A DNA stretch of 64,000 nt from Lingula anatina (lineage: Eukaryota; Brachiopoda; Lingulata; Lingulida; Lingulidae): assembly GCF_001039355.2 (NCBI RefSeq), contig NW_019773737.1:62001-126000 (forward strand), written 5' to 3'. Positions 25,201 to 37,886 of the stretch are shown piece by piece. The notes under the pieces are model-generated. The model ran no database searches, was not told where the DNA came from, and saw nothing but the letters and a program-made list of their open reading frames with translations. The position numbers were made by a program, and so were the translations under genes. How positions within the stretch are numbered: position 1 is the first letter of the stretch; every line of letters begins with the position of its first letter.

Positions 25201-26227
25201 TGGTCTTAAAATGGATGGGGTTGGCACTGGGCTAACAGCAAGCTTTCTGAAGTTAGAACTATCATCATTTTGGTCCTCTAACTCAGTTGGGGAGTTGTTT
25301 TTTGTTCGAGTTAATGTGAAAACACTGTGTTCTCGCTCTGGACCAATACTGAGGGTATTTTCCTTTTCTTTATTTGAATCGTTTATCAGCTCAGATTTAT
25401 CATCGTTGTTCTGAGGGGTACTTTGTAAATTGTTTTGGTCGTCGGCTGTCACCGCACCTTCACCACCCTGGCTGTTGCTGGTGGAGTCCCCTATTCCCGG
25501 AAGAGGCGTTTTCTGCAACATCCCCCCTGTTGGTACGTCCTCAGGTGAAGTTTGTTTATCAATTATATCTAATATTTCTGACGTTTCTGCAGCTTTCTTT
25601 CCACTAGATGTCCTCACTCCATCCAAATGTTCAAGTTTAACTTGAGATTTGCTGTCGTCTGGCACTGCTGCAGGCGCCATTTGTGCCGTTGTGTTTGATG
25701 ATGGTTGTTTGCGAGGAGACATGGATCTACTCCTCCCAGCACTTGTTTTGCTGGCAGTCACCTGTTTGGGTGAAAAACTGGACGGCCGTCCTAGTCTACT
25801 GTTAGAGGAATGGGACCGTTTGTGATCTGCGGATCCATTGATTTTTTCACCGAATTCAGAGTATTTTTGAAAAATGTCTATATGTTCAGATTGTTCCTAA
25901 AATGAAATATCATTAGCATTTACATATATGTAACCAATTTCACGGTATTCCATATCTATTTGTTGAGTTAAAGTGGATGAATCACTAGTAATTTTTGATG
26001 AATTTACATAGGTAAGTTAGTAAATTTCAATTGAAACGAATTTTCTTGCGATTTTGATAATTATCTTTCTCCTTTGCATTCCTTGTTTTTAAACGTTCGG
26101 TATTTATACATTTTGCACGTTCGTGACAGATCACACTTTCCTACTTTTTTTTTTTTTTTTGAACTAATATAAGTTTTAATTCATAATTCAGTCAACTTAT
26201 ATCTTTCACGAAGGTCACTCGAGGGCT

Positions 26228-26267
<40 letters not shown>

Positions 26268-29200
26268 TTCCACCATTAACATATCTAGATTATGGTGCTG
26301 CTTCAAAGATAACTCACCGTTTTCTTCTTTTTCTGCTGTTGCAATCTCCTTCTCTCTTCTGCCTGTTTGCGGAGGTTTTCCCTCTGTTCATCTTCATAAA
26401 TCTTATTGTACCTTCTCTCTATGCGCCGATTTAAGCTTTTCTATAAAACGCAACATTACTGATAAACAAACTGATCAAAAATAAATAAAACAAAATATCG
26501 TTTTGTTTTCATATCTTTATCAAGATAGAGTTGGCAGTTGTATGATTATTGAATAGAGATGCTGATATCAATACGTTAACTACTCCTTTGCCCTTTTGTC
26601 TTAATAGTCATCACTCCTCTCTCTAAATCGCTTCTAAAATTAGATATGTCCATTTACATTTTTCGGCATACAAATCAGGTTTCTTTTATATGCACTGTAC
26701 AAGTTATCTTTATATTCAGAACCTTTATTGCTAAACCGTTATTGCTTCTCTTACCCTGAGGTGATTCACTATTTTTACATCAGTCTGTTTTTTGATCGGA
26801 CGATGGTTCACGTGCCAATGGCTTGTTTCCAACTGAAAAAAAGAAAACACTAGAATAAGCTATATTCGCCTAAGATAAAAAAAGCGTACTTTTCACGCAA
26901 CTATGCCATTACAATGATTGAAAATTAGGTGGTATTTTCCCTTTGTTCAAATAAATTACTTTTGCAGCAACTAACACATATATCGCACTCGAGAAAGAGT
27001 CCATTAAAATAGGAACACTATGAACCAAATTCACAATTTTAACCTAATTTCAAAAACCCAATAAGGGATTTCATCAACAGGTTAATTATACTATAAATCA
27101 TAACTCGCCTCCTCAGAAGGTCCCTGGTAAGCATGGGCGTTATCTCGGTTGAAATGCACAGACGGCAGCCTTCTGTCAGACAAGAGGGTAGATTCGCGTG
27201 ACATTGCCACAAATGGAGGGAGACGTCTTCGACCTTCCTCTGCTCCCTAAAACCAAGAAAAGCTAGTTATATCACGATCTATTTGCCTTCTGGAGAAATG
27301 TCGTCCCTGAGATTAGTATATTCAGGCCATGGTTACTGTAGTTCTGTCGTTTAGTAACGTAACAGGGGCAAACAGTATGAGTACAAATAGACCACAATGT
27401 CCTACGGTTGTGATAAACAGGGGGACGAGACAAAGGTATTGACTAAACCAACTTTTAGTTTCATATAACAAATTGACATATGGAACAAATATTTCTTAAA
27501 CAGAATTCTAATGGACTAAACCGAACCACTTATTCTAAACATGGTTTATCGAGCAACGACAACAGCAACTCTGCTTTCCCCTAAACCCATGCCCCCAAGT
27601 AAGGCCAATACATCTTAGGAAAAGTTTGATTGGCAAACGGATGTTTTCAAATGAGCTTTATATATATATGCCCCAGGTGCAAAAAAATGTAATCTGGCGT
27701 ATGTCCAATTAAGAGCAGCATGTTCTGTCATATGATAAGTCCTTGGGTCTTTCTGTCTTACCTAACAACAATGTCAAATAAAATGTGTGTGCAAATAAAC
27801 ATAATTTCAGAAACATTCAGTAACTGTTTGATAAAAGTTTTTGCCACTTAGTTGGTGTAGTATTGCTTTTAGTCATATTTGCGTACGAAGTGTGTACATA
27901 TTTGGCAAAGGCAAATTTTATGACCTTAAGAATGCGTTATTTGCTTTTAAATTCTGTGGAGACCTTACGGGATTATCGGACAGACCTTATCAGAAGTGGA
28001 TTTAATCGTCAATATTGGGATATCTGGTGTTGCAAAAGTTTCAAATGATGCAATGTTCGGGGCAATTCGCACTAATTTACTCCGATCTACCTTTGGTTTA
28101 CCACGAAGTGCTTTAAATCAGCACCTCTGCCCTACGTGTATTTCGTATTTTAAATTTTGTTCGTACGTGTTGTAGAACGTGTAAAACGTATTTTTCTTAC
28201 TTAACGTTCTTAGTACAACGACTAAAATTACCACAACCTAATACTTTGACAGAGCGCCTCGAATTACCAAACCCTAGTAATTTGGCAGTCTCATTTTCCT
28301 TATATTATGTTCTTAAATTGCAGCCCAGTGTTTATACAGGACCCCCTACTTGGAACATATGATAACCCAAATATATACATGTACAAACTTTATATTCACG
28401 TAAAAACTGGCCTAATGTTTTGCGAAGAATAGCAAAGGGGGCGGGGGAAATTATTTCATATTAATCTCTTGTGTTCTACTCGTGACAGCAATAAGTAAAA
28501 AAATCGAGAGAGGTTGATTTCAAATCGTTTCGAAAGAAAATGCAGAAAGGAAAAACAATGCGATAAAATGTCAAGATCAGCATTGCATTTGTATGATTTA
28601 TTGGTCTGTGTCTTTGTACATTGTGACATTTCAGATGACAAAATCGAGCCAAGGTATGTTAATTTAATTGTAGTGGCACCAACGTCTAAACCTAATGTAT
28701 TTTTGAATGACTCTCCTTAACTTAAAGTATAATCTTTACTTTAAGCAAAGAAATAATGGATAAAGCTATTTTCACTTTGATAAATACGAATATATTACAA
28801 ATATAGAGATCTAATCGTTTGCAGTCCAGATGAAATTAGTGCATTTCTTGTCAATTTCATTTTTCTACATGTTGACTACATTTTCTCATATAGATGAAAA
28901 ATATGAACGAATATAAAGAGTATGGCAAATATTTTGCCAGTACCATTTGCTGATGCAAAGAAATGAATAAAGAGAGTATCAAACCAATTAAAAATTTACA
29001 TCTTACCGTATTTAATCGTGCAGCCATCTATCTCTATCTCCAGATATTTCCATTTTATGGAGCCAACAATAATTTAACCTGTTTTTTCTTCACTGTGTCA
29101 GTTGTTAGGTGACTTGTTTAACACTATCCCCTAATTTTGTGTTTACTTTAGCAATATGATTATCAAATGACCGATAAACTGAGCCCATCGGGTCCAATAT

Positions 29201-29861
29201 TTACACATAACCAAGCGCGGTAGAAAGCGATATCTTACCAACAAGCGTTGTGTTTATCAAGGGGCTTTCGATTCGATAGCAGGGACAAAAGGGACATTGT
29301 CCAAGGCGAGAGGCGATCTCTTTCAATATGTAATTAATGGAGTTACTTGATCCGTCGATAACAGTAAATTTCTGAATTTGCTTGTGTGTTACAAGTCTAC
29401 AAGTAATCATTAAAACTTGCTTTCTTTAAATCGCAAATTTTGATTGCAGCGCTGGGAATCACAGTAAACTTTCGTGAGAAAAGGCTCCCATTTGCCTTTC
29501 TATTTATGGGCTGTTGTGTTATGAAAATAAAATGAAAGGCCTGTAAACTATTTCAGTTACCAACAAATTGTGCTTTTACCTCTTTCAATATCAAATAAGC
29601 AATTAATGGTCCCTCAAATCAAGTCTAAATTTGTGTCTAATACCATACTCAACATTTAATTTGCCGATTGTAATCTTCAGTTATGACACATCCATATTAT
29701 TGCAGCTAGTTATTTTATTAAATCTGGAATACGTAGCTTACCTGTATTAATTTCCGAACACGCGCATTAGTCACATCATAATTTATACTCAGTCTCTTTA
29801 ACTTTAAAGGCTGAACCTTCCTCCTAGGAATATAGTAAGCTTTCTGTTTCATGGACAACAT
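16288..29861 (-). CDS. NACHT and WD-repeat protein (NWD1/NWD2-like STAND NTPase)
   Basis: Coding exons on the minus strand: 29861-29742 (one possible first exon), 27246-27109, 26832-26755, 26440-26318, 25896-25074, 24714-24512, 24269-23599, 23272-23115, 22898-22687, 22481-22255, 22007-21849, 21613-21475, 21271-21172 and 20925-16288. A disordered, Ser/Lys-rich N-terminus (about 410 residues) precedes DUF4062 (IKIYISSEFT, FDLHWGLRD, FLCQKYG). An acidic low-complexity insert follows, then NACHT with Walker A GSAGCGKTS and Walker B LVIFIDCLDQL. A winged-helix-type region and many WD repeats (from GHTEPIT) follow. A basic coil interrupts the repeats near 17.0-17.2 kb, and the C-terminus is acidic (SSSSSEDDEDDDEE). 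This order is that of NWD1/NWD2, which are cytosolic STAND ATPases. The last exon carries a repeated block joined at an N. Removing 1042 nt gives 6747 coding nt (2248 aa) in one frame. Intron 2 has a GC donor. Human NWD1 and NWD2 are shorter. Confidence 0.85.
18065..19105. repeat. Duplicated block of NWD last exon, copy A
   Basis: These 1041 bp match 19108-20147 almost base for base, with sparse substitutions. Copy A keeps the reading frame throughout. It ends directly at the unresolved base 19106. Confidence 0.95.
19108..20147. repeat. Duplicated block of NWD last exon, copy B
   Basis: This second copy begins right after the N and has one T fewer in the CCATTTGTGAGG context (near 19812), which breaks the frame. 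It continues without interruption into unique NWD coding sequence above 20147. This suggests two alleles laid end to end. Confidence 0.95.
21321..21383 (+). repeat. (CA)n/(CACG)n microsatellite
   Basis: A CA run with CACG interruptions in an NWD intron. Confidence 0.95.
26231..26265 (+). repeat. (CA)n microsatellite
   Basis: A pure CA run in the NWD intron between the exons at 25896 and 26318. Confidence 0.97.
29007..29027 (-). other. Alternative first coding exon of NWD gene (candidate)
   Basis: ATG plus six codons (M-A-A-R-L-N-T) end at a strong donor (GTAAGA) in phase 0, as required by the exon at 27246. It could replace the first exon at 29861-29742. An AG directly precedes the ATG, so an internal exon is also possible. 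Confidence 0.4.
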
Positions 29862-32442
29862 TGTCAAACTTCTAACCGTATATTTCCTTCATAACTGCTC
29901 TTCTCAATATCACATATCAGCGTATTCCAGTCACGCCTTGGTGTGATTGAATATTTCACGTTGACTGGATTTATAATCCATTCTTGTCTTGGGTCGTTAA
30001 GAAGGGCCAGTACGTGTTAAATTAAAAATGTCAAGTTTTTGTTCCGTGTCGCCTATTGTTAGCCGTATTGTAAAAAATCTCCACTGCGGGTACCCACATA
30101 TCGCCACGATGCATGCATGGTGAGTATAAGGGCATCCCTGTTACCATGGGCAGGCTGAGAGGTGAGCTTGACGGTATTATGAACTCCTGTACAAACACTT
30201 AGACAAGTCATTAGTAAATATTACCCTTCACCGCGGCCGCTCATAGTTCGATGTTTACAATAATTGTTTGCGTCACCTTTACATGCGATGTTTATGCAGG
30301 ACAGTTAAAGCTCGTTGTGCTCGCGTCACACGGTTTAAGAACGCATTCAGGTAAATTAGCCGTCTTTTTATGAAAATATGTCCACTGTTATTTTAAACCC
30401 TAATGATGTTGAAACTACCACAATGATACACACACGCAAGTCGTAGTATACACTGACAAATGTTAAAACAACATGAAACAACGTCCCGCCGCTGCACCTG
30501 TAGCTGAGATTATGTCTTATAATGTCAAATCTTATTCTTTCATGAAAAAATTCTGTAACAGGCCAAGAATTGCGATTGTTGAGCCTTTCTCAGTTCATGA
30601 TAATAAACCAGTGCTGAACTAGAAATATTACATCCTACTGAATGAGAGAGGGGGAGACGCCGGTCACAGTGACAAGAGTTGGGGGATGTGATCGTGCGAA
30701 TAAAACAGTATTTCAACATAACATAGTCACTAGCCTGACATTACTCTGTATATTTGACTTTGAAAATTGCTATAACATCCAAAAGCAATTCATTATTGAG
30801 AGTGATCCCAATTCATCAAACACTGGGCGCGACGCTGCTGAGGCAATAGTGACTCGATAACGCAATGCCAAACACTTCTCATCACTAACAACAATGTCGC
30901 ACCAGATAAATTACTCTCCCTTGCCTCTGTATAAACTTCTTGTCTTTGTTTAATCTTGCCTTTAATAAATTCATAAAAAGCAATCGTCATATCCGATACC
31001 TCTTGTGAAAAAGGAAAGCTTCAGAAAAATTAGCCATGTGTACGAATCATTTACATTGACTTTTCTGACATCGATAATGTAGATAACTTGTTCGATCAAT
31101 GAGGAACCTCGTCAAGGTTCCCATGATTTTACAATTGTCTATAGACATAGTATCGCAATAAGATGTACTCAGCGTATACTTTCAGAATTTCTTCAAACAA
31201 GTTCTGAGCCATTGGATGTTCGTCATGCACGAAATCTTGTCGTTCACTTTCAAAATGTTAATAGTACGCGACGTTCAATAGGCTTGCGGCTCTGGAGAAC
31301 TTATGAGTTCTCTCATATGGGTCCAATAGATTATTTAGATGTGTTGATCACTGTGAATTTAAGGTAAATATTCACATGTTTGATTACAAATATTTATATT
31401 GTTTACCGCTGTATTCATCTTATAAGAATAAAGAAGGCGAAAAAACATGCGGCGTTAGCTCAAACCATACCTAAGCTGTATTGTCGTATTAGGGATAAAT
31501 TAAGTTTATGAAAAATTGAATACATTTATCAAGATCTAAACCATCACAGGACAAAAATAAACACCCCCCCCCCCACCTCCCAAAAAAGGGTTCAATTGGA
31601 AATGTGATCAACTAGGAAAAGGCTAGCAGAAATAAATACTTGAAAAAGGCAAAAGGAAATATCTGCGGCAAGACGTAGGCCAGTACCAGCACGTGCAACA
31701 TTTGTTTATGATAATATTGATAAAAATATCTTCGAAAACTTTACGCCCTAGTTCTACGGGCGAAATGTGCTGTAATGTTAAATGACACCATCAAATAAGC
31801 AGTCTTAGTTATACTCAAAGGTCAAAATTACTGACGTACGGAATTTGTCTTTTAAGACCTGTAGGCCTACTGATTATGTTCACTTATAAACCGAATGCCA
31901 TACTCTGTTGCATGCTTCAATACACTTTACTTTTAGTAAATAAAAAACGATGTTTTCCAACTAGACAGTGAATTTGAAAAAGGCACATTGCAAAAAGTCA
32001 AAATCTCAAATATTCAAAAGACTTGGGATTTAAAGTGGGTGGCATTGGGTCAGGGAGGGCAGATCGGGACTTCAAGAAGGCATGAACTCGTGCTTAGATT
32101 TTGCTTCTTGTGGGTTTTCATTTATCAATTTTTCGTGTACCGAAATTGTCATGAATTCTTCAAAACTTCACATAGCAATAGCTATTTTTTATTTTCGTTT
32201 ACAGTATAATCTTTCAATGCTCCACGAATTTCTATATAAAGTAAAAAAAGCTTTCAAAAGGTCCATGTCCCTTAAGATCTTAGTTATGTTACTAGCATGT
32301 GGTATCTGTGAGGGGTTCAATTGTGAAAAGTCATTGAAGTGAGGCATTCCAACAGATTTATAATCAATAGCGTAATGATTGCGGTATTAAATGTACAGCT
32401 TCTAATGTTACTAAACAGTAAACGTGCAATGATATAATCTAC

Positions 32443-32445
<3 letters not shown>

Positions 32446-32477
<32 letters not shown>
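32446..32477 (+). repeat. (GA)n microsatellite
   Basis: A pure GA run in the gene-poor interval. Confidence 0.97.
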
Positions 32478-32479
<2 letters not shown>

Positions 32480-32964
32480 GGGAGAGTTAGGAGGGGGAGA
32501 ACACAACAGTACAGGCCTACTGCTGGTAATTCAAATGTATCAAAACTAATCCATAGCTTTGCAGCTAAGACGTGAGATCGTGTGAGTGGGTCATAGCACC
32601 CTGTATACCATTGTAACCAAGAGATGGTTATTAGTTCAAGTATAAACTCTAAGATCTCCTAAGACGCTAAATGATGCCAAGCTAATGCAAACATGATGCA
32701 CGTACAGTATATTTAGGTTTGAAAAGCCAAAAGGAATGTTTTAGAGTTAAGTCGGGTCTTTACGTACTTTGTATGTGTCAGACATTTGACTATTCATTAA
32801 AAACAATGAAAAAATCTTGTTCAGTTTAGATCATAAAAGGATCGTTCCACAATAAGTTGAAATAAAAGGGATGATAGGATGGCACACCATGCATAAACTA
32901 ATAAAATCGATTTAACTATGTGCAATTTAGCTAACTTGTACAACATATAGAGATGACAACCTAC

Positions 32965-33042
32965 ATTTGTAAACGACCTCGTTTGATACACCATTTCATC
33001 AAAAAAGGCGACAGGTGCGGCGTTGCCATAACTCAAGGCCAT
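32965..33042 (-). other. Upstream first coding exon of NWD gene (weak candidate)
   Basis: An open frame of 26 codons from ATG (MALSYGNAAPV...) ends at a GTAGGT donor in phase 0. There is no homology support. Confidence 0.2.
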
Positions 33043-33390
33043 CTTATCAATGGGGAGACTTCACATTCGACTGATTAAATAAAGGATTGATAGTCCATGG
33101 GTACTTATAAAACTCTAACCAAGTAACTCAATATGGCATTAACATGTCCCCAATGAATGAGAATGCACTGTATATCATGGACTATACCCGTGCATTGCAA
33201 ACAAAAAATAATGTCTCAACCACTCCTTATGGGCAAAAATTATCTTATGTATACTGAAAATTTGAAACCGTTACTTAACGTGTACAATGTCTTAATCTTT
33301 GGTCTTTTTATTGCACCCACAGAAGAACGTATAGAAAAAACACAATTTTTTTAACACGCATTAACGTTAGTTATGGGTGTCAGCTGTTTC

Positions 33391-33394
<4 letters not shown>

Positions 33395-33432
<38 letters not shown>
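33395..33432 (+). repeat. (CT)n microsatellite
   Basis: A pure CT run, about 60 bp from the end of a candidate NWD exon. Confidence 0.97.
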
Positions 33433-33437
<5 letters not shown>

Positions 33438-33494
33438 TGATTAAAGCCCTCATTCCTATGTCACAACACATGGTCTCCTTCCCTCTTTACATAC

Positions 33495-33578
33495 CGTCTC
33501 TTTAATCCACGCTACTCGTGTCCTATCACCGAGACCGCTTCCTCCAACATCAGTAGTCTCTCGGCTATTTGCCATCAT
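33495..33578 (-). other. Upstream first coding exon of NWD gene (weak candidate)
   Basis: An open frame of 28 codons from ATG-ATG (MMANSRETTDV...) ends at a GTATGT donor in phase 0. A CT microsatellite lies just beyond, at 33395-33432. There is no homology support. Confidence 0.25.
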
Positions 33579-35735
33579 CATTTTGTTCTTGTTTGTCGTT
33601 TTGACGCCGCTACACCATCCACCGCTGTCTTCATCTCTTATTAATCATCCCTTTATCTGAAATATAAGCGCTGTATATCTCTGTCTTCAAGTGTTGTAAC
33701 CAACCCGTTCAAGTGTGGATCCAAGAATAATTCTCGACAGACGTCTATCCCAGTGGACCCTATTCTACAAATAGGCCGGAAAATGATCCGGGTAAAGGCT
33801 GAATTGTTGTATACAGTTACCTTGCCAACCGGAGGTCACCATGTCGGAGTAAAAAAGACTACGTGAATATAATACCTTTTACTAGTTCACTATTGTGTGT
33901 TGCTCTTTGACATGTGCGCCAAAGTCGGCAAACAGTCGGAATGATATGATAAAAAACAAACAAACAAATGAACTCTGTAATGTTAGCGAACTCGCACCAG
34001 CGTTTTCTGGTCGGACAGTTTCATGTCAACATAACGCCGGTCCAATTACCTGTTTAGCAACAATTATTGATCTCTTACAGGCAATGGTTTTCTGCTGGCT
34101 CTCGATTTCCGATTGCATTGCTGAGGTACACCTTTGAAAAAATAGAACTGAAGAATAGACCGACACTCCGGAAAATGGAATATACAGATTCCAAGGCCTA
34201 ATGGATACGTACGGAAAGCTACCGTAGTATAGGAAACAAGCCAATCTTTTAAAGATTTATTTAGAACACAGGGCACAGTTAGGTTACCACGATATTAAAA
34301 GCGCACAATTATTATCCAAGGAATGTATTTGTTTAACGGATTTATTATTAGTTCCAAGTTTTCTTAATGATCAATTTCCCAGTAACGTACGAGTGCGTAA
34401 TGTTAAACGACATGTATTCCTTATTTATGACGTCTTAAAGAACAACCACCATCTGTTAGATTCCAAACTCAAAACTTAAATTGGTGATAAGTTTTTGCTG
34501 CTTAGTTAAGAGAATATTTTAACGAATTCGGACAATTGTTTCACCATACGTTTACATTTTAGAAAGAGACGAAAACCAATTATAGCTCACTCCCTTTTAA
34601 GTCTCCAGCCCCCAGCAACAATTTAAATCTGTTAAAGTAATAATATCTAGTAATTACGACCAGTGAATAACGAACACACAATAAATATCGACAGTAATCT
34701 GCGGTCCATTTATCTGCGCTAAGTCAACAGGGATCTTGGGGGAATGGAGCGGTGGACAAAAGGGATCGGGTTTTCACTGAAAACATTGAAACTATCGACC
34801 TTTTGCTCTCGATAACTAATCCCAAAATTGACTCCCATAGACATCATTAAATCTCAATTTGAATTGTAATTATAAGAAATAGTAGAACGGTCTACTAAAT
34901 ACATTGAAAACGCAGCGGACAGCTTGTGATTCTAACCGGTATTAAGTTCAAACTTTTATTTTCGATGTTCCCCACAGACAGGACCCTAGGGCCAAGACCG
35001 TATTGTGCCGGTAAAGTGTGGATGCAAACAGGAGGATACAGTGCCTGGTTTCCCGGGTGTTCTAACAACATAGCTTTTAACATGCCTAAGATAACAACGA
35101 CTTTTAGCGATCACTTCATCGAACTGTTATCAAACTGTATTACATGAACTGGGTTTAAAATAAGATAAAATAAGATCAAAGCCTTATCATAAGAAATTTG
35201 CTTTTCCTCGGCTCTGGTTGTGTTATTTCAACATTTTACGCGCTAACTTATCTTGGTTTGAAGATACGGCAACCAAATCAATTCTGAAATCAATTTCATT
35301 CAAAATATCACATTTTACGAATCAGTGTCAAACTACTACCCTATCATGGATCGCTGGAGGACATCTTCCGCGTTCAAAGGAAAAGACAAGGAAAATCCAA
35401 TGAAGTACCATATCTTTATAAATATATTCATAAAATGGTACTAAGAAACGATAAATCAATCAATCGGCTGGTATTGTATTTCTGGAGTGCAATACACTCT
35501 TTTTAATCTACAAGGATTTACTAAGCTGAATGGCTTTTCAAACTAACAATGTAAAGGATGACAGTAGGTATGAATGCAGCCCGACAAACCCACGACGTGA
35601 TAACAGGCACGTCTTTTATTCAACCTTTCAGCATTACGTGTATCATTAAGTCACCATGAAAAAGTCCACATTGTTCATTTTCCGACCTTTTTTCCTATGC
35701 ACATACTTCCCTTCAAAAAACGTTCTCGTTTCAGC

Positions 35736-35736
<1 letters not shown>

Positions 35737-35771
<35 letters not shown>
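35737..35771 (+). repeat. (AT)n microsatellite
   Basis: An uninterrupted AT run in the gene-poor interval. Confidence 0.97.
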
Positions 35772-35772
<1 letters not shown>

Positions 35773-37886
35773 CCATGTTGACAACAGCTCCATGTCAAGC
35801 GACCCAAGTCAGGGTGATGTAATATGAAAACGCAGCATATGTTCGTAGCAAAGCAAATTATATTTCCATTCTGTATTATTCAAAGGAAAAGATTGATTTA
35901 TTTCACACAAAATGTACTAAAGAATGCAAAGTCGAGCCTCATACACTGTTTGTAAAAGGCAACGCAACAAAAGTAATAAGCCACACTATAAGGCCAGACA
36001 AAATTGATAAGTTGGTTATCGAGCGGGGACTCTGTTTAAACAAGGTCGGTAGACGAAATAAATTTTTAATTTATGATGTTTGAAAAGCAAAACAGCTAAA
36101 TATAAGGGTACACTAGGTCTTACTTTTAGGGGGACGTAATGGCAATATCACAATGTGGGCGATTTTAGAGCAGGGCAATATTGACGGCCATCTTATAAAA
36201 CCTTTTATAGCCTAGAATCTCATACATAACTTTAGTGTTGAGATCTGAAGCAATTAAACAGTTTCAGTTTGTTGTTATCTCTAATTTTGTGTCTGAAAAG
36301 TGAAACAATTCAAAATTTTTAATCAGTTTCAGTGAAAAGCAATATATGTCTAGCTGTTGATAGCCATTTCGGAGTTGTCAAATGACATCAAAACAACTCC
36401 AAACATTGAAGGGATTCACACACACACGTTCTTAGTGTAGACTTCGGCTTCAACAGCGGAATGGGCCGAAACCAAATAAAAGGCCTCTTGTATGCAATAT
36501 TTCTGCGGTAATTAGCGCACACCGTGGATTTATCACGTTGCCCAAGATGGGACCCATGCTAAATTTGACCTGGGTCCCCATCGAACTATAAAAAAATATT
36601 GGTAGCATAGGAGAGACTACAGGGTTACTGGCGCACTTGCATGCAATAGAAGTTGGCCTTGGTGTTTGCAGAGTTGCGATAGATGAGAGCGATTCTACTG
36701 GTCTGATAATTTTTTCAACTAAATTGTAACAACAGTGTCATTTATTTTCCAATCTGTGGGGTCAAAAGAGAAGAAAAGAATACTCATTTACAAATTTGTT
36801 TATTAACAACAAATGTTTCAACAGGATTATAAATACGTTAAATTTACACGATATTATACATTGCTTTACTCATATCCAGGGTGTCTAAGTCTTTTTGTTT
36901 GTTCACAGTAAATTGTAAACAAAATCTCAAAACGACAAGTACAATTTTGCTTTGTTACGTTGATACTTTTGAAAATACTGTTTAAGATACCCAATTTCTG
37001 GCTGACATTTTTCTACTTTTTTCTGAAAGGTTATTTTAAATTCAAATTTAATATTGAAGTGTTGACAGCTTCAACAGTGCATCCGTTTAGATTGTAAGTA
37101 ATATAAATGTGCAATTACATGACTGTCATTAATTTAACTTTTCAATATCTTATATGTAAAATCATATGACCCAATTCCGTTACCAGTACATTTTGAGAAT
37201 TTTCATACAAACAATGCTATTCTCAACTGTGAAATAATCACACTGAATGAAACTAAAGACAATGAATACTAGAAACACCCTGGATACTTATACTTGCTAA
37301 AATAGATCATCAGTTCATTTTACATGCAGGTTTACCTGTCAAGGCTGGGCACCTGGCTTTAAATCAACTCCAAAATCAAATCAAACAAAAATTTAAATAG
37401 GTGTAAGATCACTCCCACCTTACCCATGACTAAGATTCAAACCAGATGGTATTTTAACCCCATGATCATAAATAAATAATCTACACACCCCAACTGGGAA
37501 TAACCATAATTTTAATTGCAATGACTGCATGCCTTTGCTAATGACAGTGAGGTATGTAGACTGTGATTAAGTATTTTAGTTGTTTGATTCCAATATTATT
37601 ATGCAAAGGTATTATTGTTAAATTATTCTTGTCCAACCAACAAATAGCAATTAAGATATGTGTTGGTTCCCCATGTCAACATCCTTCATAAAAAAAATTC
37701 TCCAAATTGCACAATACATTACTAAGATACATTAAGGTATTTGGAAATCTGTTAAATGTATTTTATACTTTGAAAACAAGACGTGAAAAACGTCTTTTTT
37801 ATTTGCACCCCTGTGCTGTTAACATGTCAAAACAAACAACACATAACTGAAAATAATATTGTGATACTATGCCATGTAGTCTCATG

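Larger units (their letters stand above)
29862..37886. other. Gene-poor interval between the NWD 5' end and ASXL 3' end
   Basis: No confident gene was found on either strand; open frames are short and lack recognisable motifs. The part near 29.9-30.3 kb is richer in CG (including GCGGCCGC near 30233) and is the likely NWD promoter. The interval also holds microsatellites, a C run near 31564-31575 and the two weak exon candidates at 33.0 and 33.5 kb. The last several hundred bases below 37886 are probably ASXL 3'UTR; a minus-strand AATAAA at 37798-37803 is one possible cleavage signal. Confidence 0.6.

Noticed and set aside
33818-33842. GTTACCTTGCCAAC as an RFX X-box, and a nearby ATG (minus strand, near 33842) as another NWD first exon
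   Set aside because: The X-box has a mismatch in the right half-site, and the open frame reaches a donor in phase 1, incompatible with the next NWD exon.
29862-37886. Hidden protein gene or tRNA in the 8-kb gap
   Set aside because: I saw no frames with splice-supported continuity or domains, and no tRNA B-box-like context. The search was by eye, so small noncoding genes could be missed.
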